From Tubulanus polymorphus (Eukaryota > Nemertea > Palaeonemertea > Tubulaniformes > Tubulanidae): a stretch of 64,000 bases of DNA. The notes below the pieces were generated by a model, which worked only from the letters and a program-made list of their open reading frames with translations, was not told the origin of the DNA and ran no database searches. Shown here one piece after another: positions 43,630 to 55,740 of this stretch. The stretch lies in contig NC_134033.1 of NCBI RefSeq assembly GCF_964204645.1, positions 9,334,231 to 9,398,230 of the forward strand. The letters run 5' to 3'. Position numbers and translations under genes: made by a program. Position 1 is the first letter of the stretch; each line of letters opens with the position of its first letter.

Positions 43630-44480
43630 ATGGGCAGACAGACACGAAAACAAACCCGAAACAAATCAGGCTCGGCTACTAGCTCCACGAACTCCAACGA
43701 ACCGGAGCGCAAGAGATTGTGAGCTCGTTTACAATCGCAAGCTGAGCCGGTATCGAAAACGAAACCGACTATACCGACACCGATGTTGGTTTCGCCACCC
43801 ATTCCGATACATCTAGATCGCTACAGGACGAACTCTCGGACTGACTTAACTTGTATTCACCTTTGTTTTTATTTGAGTGCCCCTTAGTTTGTCTTTCTTT
43901 TTACTACTGACTTTAAGTTTCATATATATTTATACTCACTATTGTTGTTTATAATTACCCCTTAGTTTGCTTCCCTTTAATCTATTTTAGCGTGTAACTG
44001 TTTCTACGTTAATTTTCCTTTAGTTTGTATCATCTCTGATTACTTGAATTAGTCTCTTTGTCTCTGGATTGTATATATATCTCATAATTTCTGTAGTATC
44101 TCATTATTCCTGAAGATGACTATTAGGATATAGTCGAAACGTTGAAATAAACTACTATCTCGAAGTTTCATTTTCGGACTTTTTATTATCATTGTGGGAT
44201 TCTCTCCTCACTGGGAAACGATCCTCTGATCCTCGACGCCCGCGCTCATTAATCGTAAAGTTTGTGCGACATCTGGGCAAATAGTGCATCTTTAAACTTA
44301 GAAGTAACCTCAGAAGAACTAGAATAAGCGTCTGTAAGGATCTCACCAAACGACGAGCGGATTTCTTCAAATTCCTGTACAACCACGATAGCATCAGTAC
44401 GTCATGGTCATACGACGGAGGGATTACCGTGATCACTAGGGGAACGAAATACAATGTGAACGGCGTACGCGGATTTCGAT
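43630..44480 (+). pseudogene. LINE ORF1 remnant
   Basis: Begins MGRQTRKQTRNKSGSATSST, with a TGA at about 43717. Farther on RRPRSLIVKFVRHLGK, RRTRISVCKDLTKRRADFFK and SWSYDGGITVITRGTKYNVN are the C-terminal domain typical of LINE ORF1 proteins. A GTCGAAACGTTG-type terminal sequence at 44113-44160 interrupts it. Confidence 0.6.
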
Positions 44481-44879
44481 AGAATCTTGAACGATCTAGG
44501 ATAACTTTATCTGTTAGTGCCTATACGGTTGTTGTCTTCGCCTGCTGTAAACTGACAGTATCGACTACTCCGTCTCGGTTGTTGATCTGCGAGGGTGAAT
44601 TTCTTCTATGGTTCCAAATAGGTTATTTTGTAATATGGTATATACCAGTTGTCCTTGCATTTTTCCGTTAGCACCCTTTTTCGATGGTGTAGGAATGTTA
44701 ACCATCATGCTTATTTTTGGTATCATTATCTAGTTGGTTTGCTAAATTTTTTTTACATATCTGCGGGTTTTTCAGAAAGAGGATTGTAAGTTACTAATAA
44801 AAGATAAATCCCGATTTTGCAATGGTTGACTCTGTTTCGCAGCCAATCGCCTACTATATGATGCGAATACACTGAATCG

Positions 44880-45990
44880 CAAAAGTGACGATAAACTTTC
44901 GCCTTTTTATATGAATATCAGAAGTTTAAACAAAAATGGTGATAATCTTTTTAGCTATTTACACTCCATATATCATAATTTCAACATTATTGACCATTCA
45001 GAAACGTGGACAGATCCTACATGACAAGTCATCCATTCATACTATACCAGGTTTCAATAAATCTAAAAGTCAAAGGGGCGCGGCGGCGTCGCCCTATATC
45101 TTCACAATATTTTCAAATTCAAAAATCGCCTGGACTTGATGATCACCAGCCCAAATTTTGAAAGCATTTCCGCAGAAATCATAACTCCTACCAACTCGAA
45201 ATTCCTAATTGGTGTAAGCTATCGACCACCCGGTCATAGTCTGAATGATTTTCAATCGGAATTCTCCAGTTTACTAGAGAAGATAAACGCATTATCGCAA
45301 AAATGTTTTATCCTAGGCGACTTTAACATTGATCTCCAGAAGTCGAATTCTCACCTGCCAACAGAATACTTTAAACTAGGTTACCGCTAATTCATTCATA
45401 CCCCTCATCGATAAACCCACGTGTAACGGATTTTTCTTTATCTTCGATTGATAATATATTTACCAATTGTTATCATGATTTTACTTTCAGTAATAGCGTT
45501 TTACTCATGGACATATCGGATCATTTGCCTTTTTTTACAAATGTTTCCTCAAAGGAAAATCTTTACAAGGATAAAAATAATGAGAGAATTAGTTATAGAA
45601 TGATCTGTGCAGAAACAATTGAGTATTTAGGAGAAGATTGATAACCTGTGATTGGAATGATGTTTTAGATACAAATGATGCAAATGAAGCTTACGATAAG
45701 TTTTTTGAGAAGTGTAAGATTTTGTACGAAGAATCATTTCCCATAATGACAAGACACCTTTCTAGGTACAAGAACACTAAGTATCCTTGGGTGACGCCTG
45801 GATTGTTAAACTCAGTAAAACGTAAAGATAGATTGTTTGAAAGGTTCTTACTTTACAGCTCGCCTCAAAACAAGGTCAAGTATACTAGATACAAAAATCT
45901 TCTCAACATGTGATTCAAAACATCGAAAGATGTTTTATGAAAGTTTATTTGAAAAATGTAAAAATCCTAAAGATACCTGGAAAATTATTA
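44880..45990 (+). pseudogene. LINE ORF2 endonuclease remnant (jockey/CR1-like)
   Basis: NIRSLNKNGDNLFSYLHSIY, then (after frame changes) FLIGVSYRPPGHSLNDFQSE and KCFILGDFNIDLQKS are conserved APE-endonuclease blocks (S-Y-R-P-P and GDFN). 45638-45913 has KYPWVTPGLLNSVKRKDRLF, the link to the reverse transcriptase. The transcriptase itself is absent. Four or more frame breaks. Confidence 0.82.
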
Positions 45991-46579
45991 GGGGCTAATT
46001 TCTAACAGTCAATCAACTTGCAATAGAGCTTCATGCCACACAAGCTTTAACACAAATTCAACCACACCCAGAAGCCTTGAAGATATAAGTAACATAGTTA
46101 ATAATTATAACACGTATTGGAAAGTCACTTGTTCCAGATATACCGACCCCCCCCCCCCCAACATGATCCCCAGCTTCTATTAGAAGGCACGGATCCACGC
46201 TGTCGCAATTGCCGCACGTGCGACAGTCAGAGCTGCTTGAACAAATTAAAAACTACAAGCATATGAAATGACAAAGTTTTACTTCACACTGATCCTGTAA
46301 ATATCAGACTAATGCGCAATAACCCTCTGATGTCGTAGGTTTTGAGTCAAAATTAAACCCGTTTCATGTTTCGCAGGGTATGAATTGATCCTACGTACAT
46401 GCAACACGATTTACTATCAGAGTAGGAATTACGGTTTTGGTGTCGAATTGAATCCCAAAATACTGATATCAGGGTCAAAATAAGGAGCAATTGTGTAAAT
46501 AGATCCAAATTAAAGTAGACATAAAATAGATCCGATCATTGAATATCATAGATAATAACATCCGGGTTTTATAACTTAC

Positions 46580-46682
46580 CGATCCGAATATGAGTTACAC
46601 TGTTATTCATTCTAGGTGCAAATGGCGCTAGCACAGTACTTATGGCAATAATCAACACAATGGCAGTGTCCGTCAAACGCAT
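46580..46682 (-). CDS. Ionotropic glutamate receptor, exon 1 (signal peptide)
   Basis: The first coding exon begins with a hydrophobic signal peptide (MRLTDTAIVLIIAIS, then TVLA) and ends in NNSVTHIRI plus one base, followed by a GTAAG donor. The one-base phase fits the exon at 34020-34178, so the join reads into a receptor amino-terminal domain start (IRI-GFYMDRSGG). ATG chosen because it is the first Met before the hydrophobic core. The receptor acts at the plasma membrane as a tetrameric ligand-gated cation channel. The link to exon 2 across 12.4 kb rests on phase and family pattern, not on transcript data. Confidence 0.7.
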
Positions 46683-49099
46683 CGTATGTATCAGATTTAG
46701 TAGATTACAACTTTTGTCCGTGACCATTTCATTGGCAAACTCGTGTCTTAAAGAAGTTACAGTAAGGGTTATAGTTATAATTACCAGTAGTGTTCAACCT
46801 GTTCGCATACTGCAGCAGAATTGTCACTGATCATATTCTCGAGATATTCCATATAGTATAACCGGTATCTGGTAAAACATGTAATATGAACTCTAAGCGT
46901 TAACCAATACGTGCGCGAGTCACGTCCACGTGACCTGAACTGAAATATGTTTGAAACGTCCACGGAAAGAAATTCATACTCGCCTTAACCACTAAACTAT
47001 GAAGGCGGATTTGGGCCTTATTCGAAAAAAATGAAAGGCGACTCCATCAGTCATTTCAAAGTTTTGGCGTGGTTATCAACAATTTTTTAAGACGAGACTT
47101 TATTACGAAACATTTCTTTAAATGGGTTTTTTTAAATGTATACGGTGATTTTTAATGAGAAAAGTTTGAGGCAATTGAGTCTCATGTTTGTTTACTTGTT
47201 TAGCCGAACGAAGTTAAATGAAAAACTTAGGCCAAAAATGATACATTGTTTCTCCGCAGAGGCTGCAATCGTGCTAAACACTCGGAAGGATAAAATGTTG
47301 GGTCACTTCAAAAAGCATCAAAGAAAGAATCGAATCGATAAGGACTTTTTTCTAGATCCTCAAAATGGACGAGTTAATATCAATCTGACATACGGTAAAG
47401 AAAAAATTGAAAATTCTAAATTTTTGCATTAAGTTTGGATGGGAATAAAATCCATCATTTAAGATCCATCTACTTAAACCATTTTTGATATAGATGAGCA
47501 ATCCCATGTTGAACACTTCAGATATTGATTGTAATAGTGATGGGCATTTGACGCAAATTTTTTTGTAGGTTGGCAGCCGCGATTGATGCAGCCAGTGTAC
47601 ATGCACGTACGATACGTGGATTGTGATGACAAACAAGGTAAAGATGCAAATAAAATGGCGAAAATCTCTTGTGAAAAAATCGCATCCCCGGTAAAGAAAA
47701 TACGTCGAAGCGGCGATAGTTTCATGAAATCATGTCCTTAAAAAATCAAAACTGGTGTATATATTCATTTTCCATAACGGGAAAACTTTGGTGTACCATG
47801 CATATCATTAGAAACTTCGTTCTCAGAATAAGCGCCGAGGAAGGTGTTTAATGGTTCGTTGTTAATTTGACTAAAGGTAGAAACATTTTGCCTGGTAAAT
47901 GTATTTGCATAGGACCACAGTACATAAACGAACGGAAACCCTGCCGATATACCGCCATACTCTATCTACCGCCAAAATCGTTCTGCACCGATGTCGGTGG
48001 TATATCGGGGGTTGACTGCAGTTCCCATTCGCAAACAGGAGCTATCTAGCCAGACATTTAGTTTTCATTATCATTATCTTGTAGGGATGCGTCAACAGAA
48101 AATAATATCTGTAAATGGAGATAAAGAGGGGTCAAATATTGTCTGAACAAACAGACTGACTGAATGATATTTTAGCAAAGACTCGTTACAGTGAGTGGTT
48201 AGTGCATGCCTACATGTGTATTTGTCAAAGGTTGGGTGACAGTAAATAGTCGTTCTGGCAATTACGATTACATTTGTAATGTCCTTCGAAAATAAGAAAC
48301 GACCGTGACAAGCTTTAACTACGATTTGAACATAAATACAATGTTAGTGTCCACGAAAAGGATGTTCGAAAATCAAAAGATACCATTTATAGCATTGACA
48401 TCCTTTTCAAAATTATTCAGACAAACAATATAAAAAGTGAAGAAATAATATCTGCAGCATTAGACCAATACCAAGATTATAATCCAAGGATACACTGGTG
48501 ATTATCGGAGTACCGACGGATGGGAGTATAGAATCGTGTCGGAATATTGTGGCATCGGAGAATTGAGGCTTCGGAGTGGTGACGTGTCGGAGTATCGGGA
48601 GGTCCCCAGAAAAAGGCTATTAGGACTTTTACCAAGATCAGTTATTATCTGGAACACACTTCTCCCCTATCCGTGCAAATAACAAAGATGTGCGAAGTTG
48701 CCCATCGACATTTTTGCGACAGAAATAAAAGGCGATTCCCTGTTGCCCAGCTGGTGGCGCCGCCCCTGAGCGCATAGGCAACCAGCCAATCAGAACCACA
48801 GAGGCACGTTCTATCAGTTCCGGAGCTCAGGCGTAAAGTTAACACGTGTCTAGGAACATTGTTAGCGGTGGTCATATAGTGTATTAGCTGCCGCGGAGAA
48901 TTTTGGGTGGAATTTTGCTGCCTCTCCCGATCGATCTTTACGGATCGGTCAATAGGCATATACGGTATTAAGTAGTTCTCAATACGTGTATTCATCCACG
49001 ACCTAAGCAAAGTATGATGAGATGAGGGGGTTTTAAGAATTTGGGGGTGCTTTTTAGTTCTGACAAGAAAAGAATTCGTATCTGAATTTAAATTTTGTT
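46683..49099. other. Intergenic stretch upstream of the glutamate receptor
   Basis: Upstream of the receptor start codon. Contains a diverged direct copy (47708-47830) of 43125-43265 (TTTCATGAAATCA, GGAAAACTTTGGT, ACCATGCATAT). The receptor promoter should lie here, but no clear TATA or initiator was recognised. Short TCGGAGTATCGG-type repeats at 48500-48600. Confidence 0.45.
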
Positions 49100-49339
49100 A
49101 CGGTTGTGATTAAAAATTAATGATATTCTTCATATTTTACAAAATTCAACCTTTCAACCTCCGATTTATACCCCTATATTCCCAATTACTACTAATAATT
49201 TCATATATATAATATTTACATAATAAACGTTACAAATACAAAGTGAGAATAACATTCATTTCTATTAATATCATTTCTAAATAGAATTAAAGATACTACA
49301 AATGTTATGAATCAATATTGTATAAGAAATAATTGATAA

Positions 49340-49565
49340 AAGATATATTAAAACAATTATGAATGAATATGGTGATAAATTAGTAAAACATGTAGAATAT
49401 GGAGGATTCAGAGGTAATGTGTCTAAATTTAGAACATATTTACCAGAATGATTTCATAAATAATTATTCAAGAATAAGGTATTGAAGAATTATGTTCTGG
49501 TGATTTCTATTTCACATTGAAAGGTAAGGATATAAAAGGGCATCATGATATAGATTTTGAATGAG
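49340..49565 (+). pseudogene. Small Polinton protein with F-x-YLP domain, copy 3, solitary
   Basis: NEYGDKLVKHVEYGGFRGNV and FRTYLPE, two stops, then after a frame change EELCSGDFYFTLKGKDIKGH and HDIDFE. It sits in a 500-bp AT-rich island (49070-49620) away from the main element, so it is a separate fragment of a related virus. Confidence 0.6.
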
Positions 49566-49769
49566 ATAATTATACCCGTTATAATAAAAAAAATAATTAA
49601 ATTCCAAAAATAGAAAGAGATCATAATTTCAAAAATATAGCTGCAAAGCAGCGATAACGGGTTCTCTGCACAGCCTTGTTCGCGTCGAACACGAATGTGT
49701 GTATGCTGACGCGGCCCCACCAGGCTATGAAAGTGAAGGGAATTTAGAATCATGTTCAACGGTCAACAC

Positions 49770-50120
49770 GGTTCTATAAAATGAAGGTCTACAAACAGTC
49801 AATTGGGCTTATTTGTAACCATGAATGATTTGACAATATGGTTATTTGACTCTGGAAAATCGATTGTTAGGCCTTATTTAGTATTCATGGATTTCGAAAA
49901 GCATTTGATAAGGCACTACATCAGCGATTACTCTAACAAGCCTCTAGGAAATGGTATCAATGATGGGTCGCTTACATGGCTCAGTTGTGTTCTCCGATCG
50001 AAAACGGGGGCCGAAATCAACAGAACAGTCTATTCTTGGAAATAAGTAGATCTAACTAGTGAAGTCGCTCAAGTTAGTATCCTAAGTGGTCTTCTCTTCA
50101 CAGTCCTGATAAATAATTAA
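49770..50120 (+). pseudogene. LINE reverse transcriptase fragment
   Basis: YLVFMDFEK then, after a frame change, a FDK..HQRLL-type segment, and near 50075-50120 an end resembling SILSGLLFTVLINN (motif B/C region, GPLLFTVYIND in the family). No YxDD is left. Confidence 0.65.
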
Positions 50121-50274
50121 CAGAGTAATCCGAAATGTACAGGACCGAGTAAATTTCCGAAACGACCTTAACATGTTTATCCCGTACATGGTCAGAAACA
50201 TGGAAGATAAACTTCAACCTAAAAAGGTATAATATGGATATGAAACCCCAGGGGCATATTATACCTTTGTGTTC

Positions 50275-50625
50275 GAGTGAGAAGATTATTTTGATCGAAT
50301 GAAGTTTACTCATTATAACAATAAAAGACTATTTAGTTCCACGAACATCTTTTTCTTTGGAATAAAAAACTAATCGATGGTACAATATACTTGTTGGAAC
50401 GAAAAACTTATGTTCCGACAAAAAAATTAAGTTCGAATGAAGACAATTCTGTTCGATCGAACGATATACTTTTTTTTCGAACGAAATACTTTTTGTCCCG
50501 ACAAACAAATTTGTTGAGCAAACAACCGAATAAAAATTGTCGGTTCGAACGAAAAAGTTCTGACACAAAAATTTTTTCGAACGAAAAGATGTTCAAACGA
50601 AAAAGAGATCTTGTCATCCGGGGCT
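50275..50625. repeat. TTCGAACGAAAAA-type palindromic repeat block
   Basis: Many short copies of GTTCGAACGAAAAA, GTTCCGACAAA and their inverted forms; the ends are roughly inverted. Likely a MITE related in style to the AAAACGA family. The open frames on both strands here are repeat shadows. Confidence 0.45.
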
Positions 50626-51639
50626 TTAAAGTAACTAAAGTCATCAGGAATTAATAAAATACAAGTTTCATTTATGATGAAAATATTCAAATGAAAAGCT
50701 CTGGTTGATAAAGCTTGCTTAGACGAATGCTAACAGCTTTTCAAAAGAAATCTTCATTGTCGCCTGAAGCAAGATTTCGTAGTAGCTAGAAATGTTTGTA
50801 ATGTTGATTTCCTGTATGCGTTGGAGTTTATTAATGGGTGTCAGACAACAAACGATGTAGTAAGCAGGTTGTTGTTTGATGCTTTAATCTATCGGCGCTG
50901 ACCATAAATCAGCCTGGTGTAAAAATAATTATTTCTCGGTTCTTCTGCTGCGATATCTGGCGAACATTCAGAATCGATTTATAAAACTTAAGAATAGACG
51001 TAACCGTATTTGGTTGGGTCGGAACAATGAGGTGTATTAACAATGTGGCTCGTGAAGGGATCTCGCTCTTACTTCATGATACTCCCGACTACTTTCTATG
51101 AAAATAAAAACGGAAGTATGGGGCGACATTGTTGTTTTGCTTTATCCCGTATTGTAATGAAATTAGTACAACAGTTATTGAATGATTTTGAGAATTGATC
51201 ATAATGAAGTTCCGAATCATAAGTACTTTTAATAATTGGAAAAAAAAGGAAAAACGAGCGATACCGTAATTTGAGACGAATACTAAAGTTTTGAAAATAT
51301 ATTTAATTTGAGTAATCTGGATGTTATATAAGAACAAAATGTTAATAATCGCTACATTTAAAGGAAAATTAATTTGTGTAAAATGTTGATACTAGCTCTC
51401 TAAAGTTTCTCTTGTTGTATACGTCTGTTGGTAATTCGCAAAGAATAGCTGTTCTCTCAACGATGAAAAGCAAGGAGTGAGTAAATCATTCCACGTCATG
51501 ACAGGAGGGTTGGCAAAAGAAAAGTTAGTTTGGCAAATCAGTTTTCCAAATAATTAGAATAGCGAATCATTAAGGCTTACCTTTACATGACCAAAACAGT
51601 CATGACAGTTAGGTTGTTGCTCCTTGCCAAAAGTTGAGT

Positions 51640-52208
51640 GGGAGAGTCGGAATTTTAAGAATACCGATTCCTTCTATAAAAGGGGTGCGCAGTCTTGAAA
51701 GAAGAGAGATGGATTCGGAGGTTATATTCAAGACCTCGTTTAAAGAGTTTCGTTCGGGAAGACGGTTACCAACAGGTGTGTAGGCTAGAATTCAAATTAG
51801 AGCTACGATCTGGATTGTGTTCTTCGCTGGACATTATAAAAGAACTTATTAAGGTAAATAGAACTCATTTTATTATTATTATTATCAATCAGAATTCCGG
51901 CACTTATACTTAGTTATTTGGGTTTGTGCACGGACACGTTCTCTCGCCAGGGACCTATCAACGCATTTATTAATCAACGACTAGGATTGTGACCGGTGTA
52001 TCAATTGCGGTGTTGTCATATCGCAGAATGATGGAATCGCATAATTTTTTAAAAACACGTTATTTCTTTACTTTCACTCAATATAGTATCTGGGTTTTCC
52101 TGGGAAATAGACCAATCGATACACTAAGCTTCGAATCACGCTGTTTGTGGGATTCGAACCCACCAACCACACAATAATCTGAAATATTGTCAGGATTCAT
52201 GAACCGTC
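51640..52208 (+). mobile_element. Candidate 5' LTR and leader of an LTR retrotransposon
   Basis: TATAAAAGG at 51675 with a transcribed-looking region following, and just before the gag frame GTGGGATTCGAACCCACC (52148-52165) and again GTGGGATTCAAACCCACC (52210), which are complements of a tRNA T-arm and could be primer-binding sequence. The LTR borders and a 3' LTR were not found. Confidence 0.4.
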
Positions 52209-53298
52209 GTGGGATTCAAACCCACCACTGCAGGCGCGGGTGGCTCAGGGGAACGACCCGCTGTAAGCAACAACACTGTTCTGCAGGCCCTCTATGGCCT
52301 TCGCGAACAGGTGGACACAGCCACGGCGTTCATGAATATCTCTATGCTCCCTAAATTTACGGGACGAGACGACCAGTGCGTCTCTGATTGGTTCAAAGGA
52401 TTTGACCGTTTGGCCGATCTAAGGGGTTTCAACGAAACAGTGGTATTGGTTTTTGCCTGGCCCAGCCCTAGTCTTATTTAATGACCTTCGAAATGATCAG
52501 GGTATCGATGCGACCGGTAGAAATATTGCCACTCCCTGGGAGCATATTGTTCAAGCATTTTACCTTGAAAGCCTTGGTTAAGCAATCTACCTTAACGACT
52601 ATGAGACAGTGGAGAGGCACAACCGGTAGATAGGTTTGCGTAGGAAATTGATCGATTAGCATCGAGTCTGAAATTCTCAGATCACCAGAAAAAAATTGTT
52701 ATTGATCAATAACTCTCGGCCTGACATTTCAGTCTACCTGTTGTCGCAGCGTCCAACGACTTTAAGGGATGCATGGGAAGCAGCCAGAATGGCTGAGCAC
52801 ATTGAACAACGAAAGGCTCTGTCTTCTCCCAAGATATCGCAAATTAGGACCGAAACAGATAAAGCGATATGTGACGTCATGGGTGAGCTACGGGATATGT
52901 TCCGCCAAATCATGGACACTCAAAACTTGGCCCTTACTCAACTGAACGGCAGAGGGACTAATTATAGTGAAAGCCGCCCATCAGAAAGGTCACAGGATGG
53001 TCAGGTAGTGTGCTACCAATGTCACGCGCCCGGTCATTACGCCCGGAATTGTCCAACTCGGCGTTATGACCAACAAAGATCGCGCAATTCACCAAGACGG
53101 GACACATTTCAGCGCGATAATAGCCGTCCCCGATATTTTTGTAGGGATCAGTTTCGTTCACAGAGTGATGGGCGAGAACCCCAAGGGGTTAACCGAACAT
53201 TTAATCAGGGAAACGACCAGAGACCTCATGCTAAGGACCGACAAGGGTGGGGTCGCACAATGAATGGTAAACTGAGCCCTCGCCAGATTCGGCAATAA
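52209..53298 (+). pseudogene. LTR retrotransposon Gag with CCHC zinc knuckle
   Basis: Capsid-like region PKFTGRDDQCVSDWFKGFDR (52340) and, after frame breaks near 52460-52690, SVYLLSQRPTTLRDAWEAAR, then CYQCHAPGHYARNCP (53011-53055), a perfect CX2CX4HX4C nucleic-acid-binding knuckle followed by an Arg-rich tail. Binds and packages element RNA in cytoplasmic particles. The TAA at 53296 is in frame with the next ORF. Confidence 0.85.
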
Positions 53299-53301
53299 GG
53301 A

Positions 53302-54015
53302 GTGATTTTTGGTGGTGATATTCGGGTTAGATATGACAACGTCATTCCGGCAATTGACAATTATATTCTTTATTATGATGAATTTTTTGAGGACAATAGG
53401 GAAAATATATTTGACATGTCATTTGATCAAGGCGACATGTTAGCTGATTCAGTTGACGATTATTTTGAATACGAGGAAAACGGTACTGCGTATTACCTTC
53501 ATGACGATGAGTCTTTAGATTTAGATAGGTTTTTCGGCCATCACACACGTTCATGGGTCGCCGATGACGTTTATGACATTCAAGATCGTAACTTTGGGGA
53601 CAGCTGGAGGGACAATTCCCAGTTGTCGTTAGGTGAAAATTTTCATATCGATCGGGGATCAAATTTTGAGGACATCTGGAGGGACAATTCCCAGTTGTCG
53701 GCTACTAACGAGCAAATAAAAAAAAGGAGGGTCACGTTTAGCGATCCGGTTGAATTGCAGGACGTACGTGCTGATATGGCGTGCTCGGGTGACAATATTA
53801 GTATTGATAGGTCACACCCTAGAGGGGTTAATGGTCCGACGGATTCGGCAGAAGATGACCTTTTGAGAGATAGGAAGTCTCATTTAGATTGTCACGAAGG
53901 CGCTTTTGATCGGTATAGGTACCCAGCAACCCCCGAATCAGCAATACAATGTGGTATTGTGTCATCAGGTTCAAGTAGTAGTAATAATTCACGATCGGAA
54001 TGTCTTAATGATTAG
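53302..54015 (+). CDS. Acidic ORF continuing the Gag frame
   Basis: 237 codons in the same frame as Gag, separated by one TAA and one codon. It is very acidic, with two near-identical blocks (WRDNSQLS with FGDS/FEDI at about 53596-53650 and 53668-53702). No protease or polymerase motif. It could be a Gag extension reached by readthrough; it has no counterpart that I recognise. Confidence 0.5.
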   Translation: MIFGGDIRVRYDNVIPAIDNYILYYDEFFEDNRENIFDMSFDQGDMLADSVDDYFEYEENGTAYYLHDDESLDLDRFFGHHTRSWVADDVYDIQDRNFGDSWRDNSQLSLGENFHIDRGSNFEDIWRDNSQLSATNEQIKKRRVTFSDPVELQDVRADMACSGDNISIDRSHPRGVNGPTDSAEDDLLRDRKSHLDCHEGAFDRYRYPATPESAIQCGIVSSGSSSSNNSRSECLND

Positions 54016-54619
54016 AGTAATATGGAAACTATTTTGTCAAACTATTTTACTATATTGATTCCTGAAAAACACTGAAATCCTGGCGATAAGGCAGCACTTC
54101 TTGAAAAGGCAGGCACAGAGTTCCTACCCTACATATACAGAATTTTCCGGAATTTTTTGTGTGGTATTATTTCAATGGCCCATGCCTGCTTCGCTGGGAT
54201 ATTCATGCAGATAAGAGTACTTTGTATAGCATTCAGCATATGCATCCAATTGCTTTATTTGCTGTCCTTCAAGTTCAGCACATGCAGTAAAAACCCAATT
54301 CTGAGTCTGGGGTTCCAAGATGATTAAGTAAAAAGGTTTTGCACGGCCAAGCGGGGCATACCAAAACTTCGAAAAGAATGGGAGAACTTGTACGTAAATC
54401 GAGGGGTTAGATATTTGATACCACTACTATACGTACACACTTTATAGATGATCTGAAAGGCTTACATTGTCATTTAACAGGTCTCTTACCTTTCATCATG
54501 AATTATTCATTTCAGACCAGGCGAAAAAGAAAATGGCCTTTATGTATGTGAGAAGTGTCAGATATTACAAAGAAAAATCAATGACTAAATGAAAAGTTGC
54601 GAAACGCTGAACATGTTTT

Positions 54620-55520
54620 ATGAGACGTATGCAAGTCTCCATCTGCTCTTCTGGCTGTACAGAACTCGAACCGATCTACTCACTGACGAGTTTGATTTTA
54701 CAGCAGAAAAAAACTGTGTATAAGGTGGAACGATTTGTTAAATCATTGGATTCAGGAGTAAGTGTCGTTCCTGAACAAACTTCCAATAAATTCATTTGTG
54801 AATCTGCAAAGTTAGTTTTGCCGAGGTTCGATGGAAATATACTGCACTGGCAAATTTCTGGGACACTTACGAGTCGTCGATTCATAATAATCATCGTCTA
54901 TCGGATGTCAATAATTTGCCTATCTAAAGGGTCAGCTTTCCGGCGAGGCTCTTTCATGCATATCAGGAATAACTGTGACCAATAGTAATTATTCCAGGGC
55001 TGTATCTGTTCTAAAAGATCGCTTCGGACAAGACTTTAAGTTGACTAATGCGTATATGAAAGCTTTGCTGAATATAGCGAAACCGGAAAATAAAACTATA
55101 TTGTTACGTAAATTCTACGATGAAATACAGAATTATGTCAGGTCATTGGAATCGTTAGGTAAACCAGGGAAGTGTGATGATCTCATCACATTTATGACAC
55201 AGGAATTGGCCGATTTACTTGAAATTAAAGCCGATGGCTAAGAATCGCTTTCGATTGCAGCATTCAATAAGGATCCGGAATTTAGGACATTTAAGCGTGC
55301 TAATGTGAAATTAGTTACTGATACTGGACAGAACATTCCGCTTACGGTATTAATCGTGCCTAGTATATCCGCACCTATCCGTAATCATGTCGTTACCGAG
55401 ATTACGAACTTTGATCATCTACGCAACATTAAACTAGCGCACCCGTTAAATGACAATGACAATTTCAGCGTTCAGTTATTATATATAACCTTTATCGTCA
55501 AAGTATTACAACTTTTATGA
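54620..55520 (+). pseudogene. BEL/Pao retrotransposon Gag and protease region, broken
   Basis: KLVLPRFDGNILHWQ (54814) and TNSNYSRAVSVLKDRFGQDF (54978) are the typical DUF1759 capsid region of BEL/Pao elements. VKLVTDTGQNIPLTVLIVPS (55302) fits the DUF1758 aspartic protease region. Several frame breaks and stops; the CCHC knuckles are absent. Confidence 0.85.
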
Positions 55521-55740
55521 CAAAATTAACATAATATCATAATTAATCGGAGACAGACAGTTAGGGTTCTCCAAATCATGTAGGTTGAAATCAATTTACA
55601 AGAGAATAATTAAATGATATGGAGAACTTACAACACAAAATGGAAATGGCGAGTAAATCACTACATATACTTGAAGATCCAAACAGTTAGCGTTCAAGAC
55701 GAGGTATTCAGTTACTTATCTAGTTTCTCGGACCAATGCC

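Noticed and set aside
44155-44454. Minus-strand 99-codon frame
   Set aside because: It is the shadow of the plus-strand LINE ORF1 C-terminal domain.
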